Source of the DNA: Bacilli bacterium
Lineage (GTDB): Bacteria; Bacillota_I; Bacilli_A; RF39; UBA660
Direction: 5' to 3'
Assembly (NCBI GenBank): GCA_017511605.1
Contig: JAFWJL010000002.1
Coordinates: 62,001 to 126,000, forward strand
Length of the DNA stretch: 64,000 nucleotides
In this document: one piece after another, positions 23,930 through 33,000 of the stretch
Numbering within the stretch: the first letter of the stretch is position 1
How the letters are laid out: the number at the start of each line of letters is the position of its first letter
Notes under the pieces: generated by a model
What the model was told of the DNA's origin: nothing
Database searches by the model: none
What the model saw: the letters and a program-made list of their open reading frames with translations, nothing else
Made by a program: the position numbers and the translations under genes

Positions 23930-24343
23930 TTACTCACTTATTTCGATGTATTTTTTGTCTTTCTTTTGATCTTCTAGACTTAATTTAGGTACTTCCAAAG
24001 TTAAAATTCCATTTTTAAAATTAGCTTTAACTTCGTCTTCTTTGATATCTTCTCCTACATAGAATGATCTAGTTACTTCACCAGTAAATCTTTCACGTCT
24101 TACATAGTTTTTATTTTCATCATTATCTTCTTTTTCTACTTTAGCATTAATAGTAAGATATCCATCAGTAATATCAATCTTAATATCATCTTTACTATAA
24201 CCTGGTAGATCAACTTCTAATAGATAAGAATTTTCATCTTCTCTAATATCAGTCTTCATTAGATTATAATTCATTCTATCCTTTCTATCAAAGAAATCAT
24301 CCCTAAAGAAATCATCATCGAATATTTTTGGCATTAACATCAT
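23930..24343 (-). CDS. small heat-shock protein Hsp20
   Basis: ATP-independent chaperone that holds unfolding proteins. 137 residues: short disordered N-terminal arm (DDDFFRDDFFDRKDR), then an alpha-crystallin domain with YLLEVDLPGYSKDDIKI, ITDGYLTINA, RRERFTGEVTRSF, and the terminal ANFKNGILTLEVPK. Start ATG at 24343 follows AGGAAG by 8 bases. A CIRCE operator overlaps its promoter, so HrcA control is expected. In many Firmicutes CIRCE is confined to groESL and dnaK operons, so a CIRCE-controlled hsp20 is notable. Confidence 0.94.
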   Translation of the reverse strand: MMLMPKIFDDDFFRDDFFDRKDRMNYNLMKTDIREDENSYLLEVDLPGYSKDDIKIDITDGYLTINAKVEKEDNDENKNYVRRERFTGEVTRSFYVGEDIKEDEVKANFKNGILTLEVPKLSLEDQKKDKKYIEISE

Positions 24344-24419
24344 AATATCAACTTCCTTTCATATAAGTGTCGTTAATAGCACTTTCAATTAATACCTGTA
24401 GTTTTCTTACTACATCTTA

Positions 24420-24461
24420 ATAGTACCACTAAAATTAGCACTTGTCAAGTGTAAGTGCTAA
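24420..24461 (-). promoter_or_regulatory. CIRCE element overlapping the hsp20 promoter
   Basis: TTAGCACTT, 9 bases, AAGTGCTAA at 24435-24461 is a CIRCE inverted repeat (consensus TTAGCACTC-N9-GAGTGCTAA). The promoter TTGACA, 17 bases, TACTAT (24420-24448, minus strand) has its -35 inside the element, so HrcA binding would block polymerase. Confidence 0.9.
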
Positions 24462-24496
24462 TTTATATTATTATATGCAAAATAAAACAATATATA

Positions 24497-25267
24497 CTAA
24501 TCAAGCACATATTGTTTTATTGTTTCTAATTCCCTTGAAACAACATAATCTAAATCACTATTATATATGTCTAACATATTTAATAAATCTAAAGTACTTA
24601 TTTCTCCATTTAATACTCTAGATATTAATCTAAGAACCAATATCTTATCTTTTTTATATCTTGTGTATAATGCAAGAGCATAATAATAACTATTAAATTC
24701 TTTCAATTGATCTGTACAATCATCATTGTCTAATTCTCTTATATCCTCTAATAATATTAATCTTCTTTTTAATATTTCTTTAGAAACTTTTTCTTCTTTT
24801 TCTTCAAAAGCACAAACCCTTTCGTAAAACATTGGTATAACATCAACCAATCTATCTTTAACTATTCTTTCTTTTATATTTAAGTCCTTAAGTGCATGAT
24901 GAAATTCATGTCCTAAAAAAGCATATGATGTTTTATCAAATACTTCTGGACATATAATTACAGGAATCATAGTTCCACTTTCCCCAGGCTGCATTGTAGT
25001 ACCAAACACAAATGATGCATCACCAATAGACATAAATTGTATAGTCCTATTTTCTATACCTTTATCTAATTTATTAAATAATTTAATATCTTGATATGAT
25101 TTAAAAGTAGATATTGATTTTCTAATCGATTCTTCAATTGATACTTCTGGAATATAATCTTCTTCATACCCATTATATCCTAATAACTCATGCATAAATA
25201 ATCCGTTTCTCTTATCAATATCACTCTGATCATCAATTTTTACTGCATAATATTCAATCATATCCAT
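24497..25267 (-). CDS. cytoplasmic zincin-like protein with HExxH motif
   Basis: 256 residues from the ATG at 25267, which follows GGAAG by 8 bases; an in-frame ATG at 25300 is excluded because it lies within the -10 region of the gene's own promoter. A metalloprotease-type HEFHH is present at residues about 120-124 (FLGHEFHHALKD), with acidic residues downstream in an ERVCAFEEKEEK helix that might supply a third ligand. No signal peptide or membrane helix, so it acts inside the cell. Family not recognised. A hairpin with AAAACAATAT arms overlaps its 3' end. Confidence 0.7.
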   Translation of the reverse strand: MDMIEYYAVKIDDQSDIDKRNGLFMHELLGYNGYEEDYIPEVSIEESIRKSISTFKSYQDIKLFNKLDKGIENRTIQFMSIGDASFVFGTTMQPGESGTMIPVIICPEVFDKTSYAFLGHEFHHALKDLNIKERIVKDRLVDVIPMFYERVCAFEEKEEKVSKEILKRRLILLEDIRELDNDDCTDQLKEFNSYYYALALYTRYKKDKILVLRLISRVLNGEISTLDLLNMLDIYNSDLDYVVSRELETIKQYVLD

Positions 25268-25290
25268 ACTATCACTTCCAGGTAAAGTGT

Positions 25291-25319
25291 AGTATAGCAT
25301 ACAGCCTTATAAGTGTAAA
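25291..25319 (-). promoter_or_regulatory. sigma-A promoter of the HExxH protein gene
   Basis: Minus strand TTTACA, 17 bases, TATACT. Start point near 25284, leaving a leader of about 17 bases that carries the GGAAG ribosome binding site. Confidence 0.65.
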
Positions 25320-25387
25320 GTATCAATTATCTTTGTTGATTATAATAAAAACTTATGATAATTTATATATAAAGTAAGGTGTTTTAT

Positions 25388-26620
25388 ATGAGTAAAAATT
25401 ATATAGAAATAGATGAGAATATAGTTAAAATTCATAAAGATGGAAAAGTATGTACATTAACTAATCCAAATAGTATAAAAGTATTACTAAACATTTGTCA
25501 TAAAAATAATTTTTATTTTAAAAGCAAAAAAGCAACCCTACGTAATGCTGATAAAATTATAAGAGAATTTGATGCATATCGTGCAAATAAAAATACTAAA
25601 AAGAAAAAACTTAATATCAATCCTGATAATATTAAAAAAGTAATACAAAATTCAAAATTAGTTAGAATAAACCCAATAGGCAAAGCTGTGATAATTACAG
25701 GGTTAGCCTATGTCATAGGATTTACCTCATTAGGATTAAATAATAGTAGCAAAAAAGATAAAAATTACATAGCATTTGAATCACAAAATATAGTTGAAGA
25801 ATTACCAGAATATATTGATGAAACAGAAACAAGCGAAACAATTTCACCTACTATAAACATCCAAGATGATTTATATAAATATAATACAGGTGGTGAAGAT
25901 GGAATTATCTTTGAAGAAAGCAAGGTAATTGAATCTAGATATGAAATGAATGAGATGTTAGAAGAAAAAAATGCTTTTCATTTTGAATATACCGATAGAA
26001 CAAACGAAGCAAGTTTAACTAACGCCAAAAAATATGAAGATTTATTTATAAAATATGGTAATATGTACGGAGTAGATCCTAACCTATTAATGGCTATGGC
26101 TGCTCAAGAAAGTGCTGGAAATCACTACGATAATTTAAAAGGTAATTATGGAATTGGTATTATGCAAATAGAAAAAAGTGCACATCTAGGCTCAACACTT
26201 AAAGCATATAATTTTGAAACTGGTGAAATAGATTCAATAAAAGTAACTCAAGACGCCATCGAAGATTTAGAAACTAATATCCAATTAGGAACTATAATTC
26301 TTAGAAACAACATAGAAGCAAATAACTATAATATTGCCCTAGCTCTTCAAAGCTATAACTTTGGTCCCGGTAATATGTCTAAAGTACTTAACAACTGCTG
26401 CGAAAGTGAAGGTCTAACAAAAGGAGACTTAAAAAGTAATTTTACCAATCCAGAATGGATGAGATATAGAAATACTATTAATGTAGGAGATTCAAAATAC
26501 GTTGAACATGTATTTAGTTATATTCCAAGTAATACTATAATAACTATGAAAGATAGAGATGGCAATAATCATTCATTAAAAATAGTAAATGATAACGTCA
26601 ATACTTTTCAATATAATTAG
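25388..26620 (+). CDS. membrane-anchored lytic transglycosylase (SLT domain)
   Basis: 410 residues from the ATG at 25388, 6 bases past AAGGTG; a GTG at 25379 is in frame but overlaps that site. About 95 basic cytoplasmic residues (Lys/Asn-rich) precede one membrane helix (about 99-116), an acidic linker, and a C-terminal SLT domain: YGVDPNLLMAMAAQESAG with catalytic Glu241, GIGIMQIEKSA, LALQSYNFGPGN. It would cleave glycan strands outside the membrane. The long cytoplasmic head with a possible helix-turn region is unusual for such enzymes and could tether it to a cytoplasmic partner. Confidence 0.88.
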   Translation: MSKNYIEIDENIVKIHKDGKVCTLTNPNSIKVLLNICHKNNFYFKSKKATLRNADKIIREFDAYRANKNTKKKKLNINPDNIKKVIQNSKLVRINPIGKAVIITGLAYVIGFTSLGLNNSSKKDKNYIAFESQNIVEELPEYIDETETSETISPTINIQDDLYKYNTGGEDGIIFEESKVIESRYEMNEMLEEKNAFHFEYTDRTNEASLTNAKKYEDLFIKYGNMYGVDPNLLMAMAAQESAGNHYDNLKGNYGIGIMQIEKSAHLGSTLKAYNFETGEIDSIKVTQDAIEDLETNIQLGTIILRNNIEANNYNIALALQSYNFGPGNMSKVLNNCCESEGLTKGDLKSNFTNPEWMRYRNTINVGDSKYVEHVFSYIPSNTIITMKDRDGNNHSLKIVNDNVNTFQYN

Positions 26621-26625
26621 AAAAT

Positions 26626-26655
26626 AAAAACTATTGCCTAAGCAATAGTTTTTTA
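26626..26655. terminator. bidirectional intrinsic terminator
   Basis: AACTATTGC/GCAATAGTT hairpin with T-runs in both directions, between the convergent transglycosylase gene and the DUF5684 gene. Confidence 0.85.
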
Positions 26656-26665
26656 TTCGTATTAA

Positions 26666-27181
26666 TTACTTAACTAAATCTTTTTCAACAGCAAAAATTC
26701 CGTTTTTATCAGTATTAGCTTTAACATCATATTTAGCACTACCAAATCCTAAGATTGGAAGACCAATAAATGGTAAAAATGTACATAATACTGCAAATCC
26801 GTTTGATTTACCAAACTTCTTAGCTAAATTATAGTTATAGTTGAATGAAATAAGGATTACCCCTATTCCAGCAATTGGAGCAATTCCTTTGAAATCACTT
26901 AATGCTGAAACCCCAATAAAGATTGGGAACCACCACCAAGCAAGACCAGTGATTTTTGTTTGAATCCAACTATTATATAGAGGAATAAACATCTTCCACC
27001 ATTTTTCTCCTGCCTTTGTGAATATTTTACATTCTGCAATAATCATGATGATAGCAATTGCTAATGCAATAAGTGCAATAAATCCAATAAGAATAATTAC
27101 GCCTAATGCCATTCCTCCAAATAACGCATCAAAATCTGGTGTATTGTTTGGAGTAATCAAACTGTTATTATAACTATACAT
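26666..27181 (-). CDS. DUF5684-type small membrane protein
   Basis: 171 residues, four hydrophobic helices. The segment ECKIFTKAGEKWWKMFIPLYN followed by ITGLAWWWFPIF is the DUF5684 hallmark (found also beside signal peptidase genes in Firmicutes). Function unknown. The start has AAAGGAGGAG upstream. It lies downstream of a small RNA unit that has its own terminator, so a separate promoter in 27182-27245 is likely. Confidence 0.8.
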   Translation of the reverse strand: MYSYNNSLITPNNTPDFDALFGGMALGVIILIGFIALIALAIAIIMIIAECKIFTKAGEKWWKMFIPLYNSWIQTKITGLAWWWFPIFIGVSALSDFKGIAPIAGIGVILISFNYNYNLAKKFGKSNGFAVLCTFLPFIGLPILGFGSAKYDVKANTDKNGIFAVEKDLVK

Positions 27182-27245
27182 TCTTTCTCCTCCTTTGTCA
27201 TAATTATATCATATATTTACAAAATACAATTATTTTTTTATACAT

Positions 27246-27345
27246 AAAAAAAGTGATAGGCCTTGCGGCCTATCCAGGGGGTTCGGTTGAATATACTCTA
27301 ACACTTAGATAGTTAGAGAATATCAGGCGTGATATGTACCACGCA
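27246..27345 (-). ncRNA. putative small non-coding RNA, about 100 nt
   Basis: Minus-strand unit with its own promoter and a strong terminator hairpin GATAGGCC/GGCCTATC (loop GCAA) followed by seven T. Predicted fold: 5' hairpin GCGTG/CACGC, a second hairpin CTCTAAC/GTTAGAG, a single-stranded stretch AACCGAACCCCCU, then the terminator. No open frame with a ribosome binding site. It does not carry the GGAAGCAGC core of signal recognition particle RNA and matches no riboswitch I know. A leader of the DUF5684 gene is possible, but the terminator argues for an independent RNA. The C-rich loop could pair with ribosome binding sites. Confidence 0.6.
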
Positions 27346-27350
27346 TCTTA

Positions 27351-27379
27351 ATCATATATGAAAAGACTCAAAAAGTCAA
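27351..27379 (-). promoter_or_regulatory. sigma-A promoter of the 27.3 kb small RNA
   Basis: Minus strand TTGACT, 17 bases, TATGAT with start point near 27344. Confidence 0.65.
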
Positions 27380-27399
27380 TTGCTTTATACAAATTAATT

Positions 27400-29397
27400 T
27401 TAGTTTACAGTAGTAATAGAATTAATTAAAACTTTCTTTAATTCATCACTATCAGTATCCTTATTTTCTAAGTATTCCTTAGAATCTTTTTTTGCTTGAA
27501 GAAGTATTTTATAATCATTTCTAATAGAAGCAATCTTAAATGCCATATCACCGCTTTGTTTAGTACCAAACAAATCTCCATGACCTCTTAATTTAAAATC
27601 TTCTTCTGAAATAACGAATCCATCATCTTCTCTTTCCATAATTTTAAGTCTTTCTGTATCACTATCACTTATAAGTATACATTGACTCTTAGATGTACCT
27701 CTTCCAACACGTCCTCTTAATTGATGAAGTGTAGAAAGTCCAAATCTATCAGCATCAAATATTACCATAGTAGTAGCATTAGGAACATCCACTCCAACCT
27801 CTACTACTGTTGTAGATATAAGTATTTGTACTTCATTCTTTTTAAATTGATCCATAATTAAGTCTTTAGCACCACTTGCCATCTTACCATGAACTATATC
27901 AATCTTATATTTATCTTTGAAAGCTAATTTCATCTTATCTTTAAGCTCATTAACAGTAGTTAAATCACTATTTTCACTTTCTTCAATTAATGGTGCAATT
28001 ACATAGATTTGATGTTTATTTTTTAATTCTTCATACATCATTTCAAGTACTTCTTTAATTTCACTAGTCTTTTTAACAACTGTATCTATCTTTTGACGAC
28101 CTTTAGGTTTCTCTTTAATAGTAGATACATCCATATCACCAAATATAGTTAATGCATAAGTTCTAGGAATTGGTGTAGCACTCATATAAAGTACGTCAGG
28201 TTTTACACCTTTATTTTGAAGATTAGCCCTTTGATGAACTCCAAAACGATGTTGTTCATCTGTAATAACTAAACCTAAATTATTATATTCTACTTCATCT
28301 TGGATTAATGCATGTGTACCTATTACCATATTTATAGTACCATCACTTAACCCTTTATATATTTCATTTTTATCTTTCTTAGAAGTACTTCCTGTAAGTA
28401 AAGCTACTTTAACTTTAGTTCCTTTTAAAAATTGAACTAAGTTATTATAATGTTGTGTAGCAAGTATTTCAGTAGGTGCCATTAAAGCGCTTTGATATCC
28501 ACATAAGAAATTTGCATACATTCCTATAAAAGAAACAATTGTCTTACCACTACCTACATCACCTTGTAATAATCTATTCATTCTAGTAGGACTTTCTAAA
28601 TCATTTAATATTTCCTCTATTGCTATATTTTGATCATTAGTAAGTTTAAAAGGAATCTTTTCAATAAACTTATTTAACTTATCTCTATCAATTACTCTAA
28701 CAAGTCCATTCTTTTCTTTTTTATTTTGTTGTTTTAAGTAATTAATCTTAAACATAAATTCAAATAACTCTTCATATTTTAATCTAATAGTAACTTCTTT
28801 TAATTTTTCTGCAGTACTAGGATTATGAATAATATTTAAAGCTGTCTTTTTATTAACAAAATTATACTTTTCTTGATATTCAGTAGGAATATAATCTCTA
28901 ACTTCTTTACCATACATTAATAAAGCCATATTAATATAAGTAGACATATTCTTATTAGTTAATCCACTAGTACAATGATATACTGGTTCTATTTTAACTT
29001 TATTAGATAATTGGTCTAATTTGATATCACTAGCTGTAATTATATTTTTACCTTTATCAAGTTTACCTATTACTATAACATCAGTACCAACAAGTAATTT
29101 ACTCTTTAAGAAAGCTCTATTAAATATAGATACTCCTACTACTCCACTTTGAGTAACAAGTCTAAAATTCATTTTATTTAAACCTGCTTTAAATCTCATT
29201 AAAATAGGCATACTTTCAATTTTACCATCTATAATTATTTTCTCTCCATCATCTATACTAGATAATTCATCACGTTTTAATACATCATATCTAAATGGAT
29301 AATGAGTAACTAAATCTTCTATGGTATTTATATTTATTTTATTTAATAAAGAAAGGGATTTTGGTCCAATACCTTTAACGTCTTTTAACTCTGCCAT
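27400..29397 (-). CDS. recG: ATP-dependent DNA helicase RecG
   Basis: RecG remodels branched DNA at stalled forks and Holliday junctions. 665 residues: N-terminal wedge/OB domain (ELKDVKGIGPKSL, TIEDLVTHYPFRY), DEAD-type helicase with Walker A LLQGDVGSGKT, TDEQHRFGVHQR, SATPIPRT, and C-terminal helicase domain with VGVDVPNA and LHQLRGRVGRG. The ATG at 29397 follows AAAGGAG; an ATG 33 bases upstream adds a non-conserved Lys/Arg-rich head and is rejected. Both sides of the gene are occupied by small RNA units. Confidence 0.97.
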   Translation of the reverse strand: MAELKDVKGIGPKSLSLLNKININTIEDLVTHYPFRYDVLKRDELSSIDDGEKIIIDGKIESMPILMRFKAGLNKMNFRLVTQSGVVGVSIFNRAFLKSKLLVGTDVIVIGKLDKGKNIITASDIKLDQLSNKVKIEPVYHCTSGLTNKNMSTYINMALLMYGKEVRDYIPTEYQEKYNFVNKKTALNIIHNPSTAEKLKEVTIRLKYEELFEFMFKINYLKQQNKKEKNGLVRVIDRDKLNKFIEKIPFKLTNDQNIAIEEILNDLESPTRMNRLLQGDVGSGKTIVSFIGMYANFLCGYQSALMAPTEILATQHYNNLVQFLKGTKVKVALLTGSTSKKDKNEIYKGLSDGTINMVIGTHALIQDEVEYNNLGLVITDEQHRFGVHQRANLQNKGVKPDVLYMSATPIPRTYALTIFGDMDVSTIKEKPKGRQKIDTVVKKTSEIKEVLEMMYEELKNKHQIYVIAPLIEESENSDLTTVNELKDKMKLAFKDKYKIDIVHGKMASGAKDLIMDQFKKNEVQILISTTVVEVGVDVPNATTMVIFDADRFGLSTLHQLRGRVGRGTSKSQCILISDSDTERLKIMEREDDGFVISEEDFKLRGHGDLFGTKQSGDMAFKIASIRNDYKILLQAKKDSKEYLENKDTDSDELKKVLINSITTVN

Positions 29398-29518
29398 GAT
29401 ATCACTCCTTTTCTTTCGTCTCCATGGCATATTATACCATATTTCATTAAAACTTCAAAGAAAAAAAAACTCTTTATTTAATGTTTTTTAAAAAAGTTAA
29501 ATTTTTTTCATTTTTTTG

Positions 29519-29547
29519 TTGACAAATTAAAATTAATCGATTAGTAT
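29519..29547 (+). promoter_or_regulatory. sigma-A promoter of the 29.6 kb small RNA
   Basis: TTGACA, 17 bases, TAGTAT on the plus strand, facing away from recG. Start point near 29552. Confidence 0.75.
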
Positions 29548-29551
29548 AAGA

Positions 29552-29692
29552 ACTACCAATTCGGAATTAGGCGAATTGGTCGCTAGTATCACACTAGCCA
29601 ACCCCTTTTTATTCTTTTTGGAAGCGGGCCTCAGGGGGTCCTGCTTCTTAGATAAAAAACGAAAGAGAACATGGCCGATGTTCTCTTTTTGT
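29552..29692 (+). ncRNA. putative structured non-coding RNA, about 140 nt
   Basis: Between a strong promoter and a strong terminator there is no credible gene but dense structure: hairpin ACCAATTCG/CGAATTGGT (29555-29580), hairpin GCTAGT/ACTAGC (29582-29598), hairpin GAAGCGGG/CCTGCTTC (29621-29647), then the terminator stem. ACCCC at 29601-29605 can pair with GGGGG at 29634-29638 in the third hairpin loop, a possible pseudoknot. It is not a tRNA, signal recognition particle RNA or 6S RNA by the features I know. No gene follows on the plus strand, so it is a stand-alone RNA and not a riboswitch leader. Confidence 0.7.
29662..29690 (+). terminator. intrinsic terminator of the 29.6 kb small RNA
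   Basis: AAAGAGAACAT/ATGTTCTCTTT stem of 11 pairs with GGCCG loop and T-run. Confidence 0.88.
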
Positions 29693-29718
29693 GTATATAA
29701 AAAAATAAGTAGTAAAAA

Positions 29719-29976
29719 CTACTTATTTTCATTTAATTTATCTAAACAGAACATAAAGAAATATCCAAAGAAATAAGATATTATTAATCCAACTATAAAT
29801 AATAATAAATTAACTATTTGTAGTTTTACTAAATAATATATTCCTACTATTACCGCAAAAACTATTCCTAAGCGAATAAACCACTTAGCTATAGTTCCTA
29901 ATATAGATAAAGTAGTAGATTTATTATCTTCATAATCTTCATCATCAAAATCTTGATATCTTGCATTATAACTCAT
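29719..29976 (-). CDS. small two-helix membrane protein, unknown function
   Basis: 85 residues from the ATG at 29976, which follows GGGGG by about 8 bases; an in-frame ATG 24 bases upstream lacks a site. Acidic N-terminus (YQDFDDEDYEDNK), then two or three hydrophobic segments with a high Ile/Phe content. No recognised family. It is preceded on the minus strand by the PFOR terminator region and stands alone. Confidence 0.65.
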   Translation of the reverse strand: MSYNARYQDFDDEDYEDNKSTTLSILGTIAKWFIRLGIVFAVIVGIYYLVKLQIVNLLLFIVGLIISYFFGYFFMFCLDKLNENK

Positions 29977-30027
29977 AATAATCCCCCATTTGTAGGACAT
30001 ATTATATCATAAAGCACTTATAAAGTC

Positions 30028-30052
30028 AAAAAAGAAGCTATTCTGCTTCTTT
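30028..30052 (-). terminator. intrinsic terminator of the PFOR gene
   Basis: AAAGAAGC/GCTTCTTT hairpin followed by a T-run on the minus strand; the stem overlaps the last codons of the gene. Confidence 0.75.
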
Positions 30053-33000
30053 TTCTTTTTCTTCTAATGATTTATAAAATTCATAAGTTGCTTCCGCATC
30101 TTCCTTATTACGAGCTAATAATTGATCTCCTTCTTTATTAAGTTTCTTCAAAGATCTATATCTATCTTCACCTAAAGTAAAATCTTCATATTTAGAGAAA
30201 TCTGCATTACTATCTACTTTAAATTCTTTAGTTACTGGATTATAGTGGAATAATGGGAAATATCCTGAAGAAGTTGCTTCTTTTTCTTCATTAATAGAAT
30301 TCTTCATTCCCTTAATAATTCCTTGAGCAATACATGGAGCATAAGCAATTATAATACTTGGTCCATCATAAGCTTCTGCTTCTTTCATAACTTTAATAGT
30401 TTGCATTGGATTAGCTCCTAGAGATATTGTTCCTACGTATACATGAGGGTAACTAAGTGCCATCTTAGCAAGATTCTTTTTAGCAGTTTCTTTACCACTA
30501 GCAGCAAACTTAGCCACAGCACCAGGTCGCGTTGATTTAGAAGCCTGACCTCCAGTATTAGAATATACCTCAGTATCAAGTACTAATATATTAACATTTT
30601 CTCTATTAGATAATACATGGTCTATTCCATTATATCCAATATCATAAGCCCAACCATCTCCACCAATCATCCATACTGATTTAGGCATTATAAAGTCTTT
30701 TAATTTCTTTAATCTATCTATCTTAGTATCATCCACTACTTCAAGTAATGCTTTAGCATTATCTTCATTTATTTCAGTAGTATAGTTTTTATAAATACTT
30801 TTTTCACTCTTCTTAACTTTATCCATGTTATTTTTAATTAGAGTAACTATTTGATTCTTAATAGTAGAGTCAGCTATTCTCATACCAAATCCAAATTCAG
30901 CATTATCTTCAAATAAGGAATTAGCCCATGGAACAGAATAAGGCATAGATGGCATACTAGCTCCATATATTGAAGAACAACCTGTAGCATTAGCAATAAT
31001 CATTCTATCTCCAAATAATTGAGTTAAAAGTTTAAGATAAGGTGTTTCTCCACAACCAGCACAAGCTCCAGGGAATTCAAATTTAGGTTTAACAAATTGA
31101 CTACCTTTAACTGTATTAGTTGGCATTACATCTTTCTTTTCTTTTACTTCATTAAATAAATATTTATACTCTTCATCACGTTTATCCTTTAATAATTCTT
31201 CCTTCATTTTCATTACTAGAGCCTTAGCTCCATTCTTACCTGGACAAACTTCACTACATAAACTACATCCTGTACAGTCTGGTAAACTAACTCCAACTGT
31301 AAATTTAAGATTTTGATCCTTTATCTTTGCATCAACTAAATGTCTAGTAACACTTTCAGGTGCATCCATTTCTTCTTTTTCATCTAATAAGAATGGTCTA
31401 ATAACACCATGAGGACATACTAAACTACATAAGTTACAATTAATACAATTTTCACTATTATAACAAGGTGCTACATCACTACTATCTCTCTTATCTAATT
31501 TAGAAGTACCTGCTTCCATTTCTCCATTAGCCATTTTTATAAAGCTACTAACAGGTAAACTATCTCCTTCCATAGAATCTATTACTTCAAATAAACTCTT
31601 CTTTGGAGTAATCTCATTATCATAATCTACAAATGGTACTTTTACAGGAATTAAACACTCTAAAGATGAATCAATAGCTTTAATATTCTTTTCTATTACA
31701 TTTCCACCTTTATTAGCAAACTTAGTATTTAAGTTTTCTTTAATCTTAGCAACTGCAAAAGTAAAGTCTACTATTTTACCAAGTTTAAATACAATAGTTT
31801 CCATAATAGTACTAATTTTTCCAGGAAGTCCCGCTTCATTAGCAATCTTATTAGCATCTACTATAAACATCTTAACATGCTTATTTTGAAGTATCTTTTT
31901 ATCATGACTACTCATCATAGCAAGTACTTCATCTGGATTTTTACTAGTATTTAAAATAAATACTCCCTTATCCACAATCTTCTCAAGCATTTTAAGTCTT
32001 TTTAAGTAACTATCTTTTGTACAAACAACAATGTTAGCTTTTTCTACATAATATGTACTAGTAATAGGTTTCTTACCAAATCTTAAATTAGATAAAGTAA
32101 TTCCCCCACTCTTCTTAGAATCGTATTGGAAATATCCTTGTACATAAGCATTAGTATAAGTACCTGTAATTTTCATTATATCTTTAGAAGCAGATACCAT
32201 ACCATCACTACCATAACCATATATTAAGAATTCAGCATTATCACTAGGTATCATAAACTTAGGATCATATGAAATACTTAAATTAGTAATATCATCTAGA
32301 ATACCAACAGTAAAGTTAGTATGATTTTCTCTTGTATCTAGAAAATCAAATACCCCTTTAATCATAGCTGGAGTTGTATTTTTACTAGATAATCCATATC
32401 TACCACCAATTACATTAACACGTGCATCAGCATTCTTTATAGTTTGAACTACATCTAAGTATAATGGTTCACCACTACTACCAGGTTCTTTAGTACGATC
32501 AAGTACTGCAATCTTCTTAATAGTTTTAGGTAATTCTTTTAAGAAATATTTAGCACTAAATGGCCTATATAAGTGTACTTCCATTAAACCAACATTTTCT
32601 TTTTTTACTTTCCATAAGTACTCTACAGTTTCTCTTATAGTCTCACAAACTGACCCCATAGCAACTATTACTTTAGTAGCATTTGGACTACCATAATAAT
32701 TAAATGGTTTATAGTCTTTACCAGTTAATTTATTAATTTCAATCATATAATTATTAACTATATCAGGAAGTTTATCATAGTATTCATTTCTTACTTCTGT
32801 AGCTTGGAAATAAATATCTTCATTTTGTGCTGTACCTCTAATACTAGGTTTATTAGGATTCATTGCTCTAGATCTAAACTCATTTAAACTCTTTTCATCA
32901 ATTAATTTCTTTAATTTATCTGTATCAATTAATTCTACTTTTTGAAGTTCATGACTTGTTCTAAATCCATCAAAGAAATTAACAAATGGAACTTTTCCTT

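Noticed and set aside
25268..25300. Start of the HExxH protein at 25300
   Set aside because: This ATG coincides with the -10 region of the gene's promoter and would not be transcribed in full.
29552..29692. Signal recognition particle RNA or preQ1 riboswitch
   Set aside because: The GGAAGCAGC SRP core is absent, there is no downstream gene on that strand, and the A-rich preQ1 tail pattern does not fit.
29576..29776. Plus-strand 66-codon frame in the small RNA region
   Set aside because: It spans hairpins and the terminator, lacks a ribosome binding site and has no conserved features.
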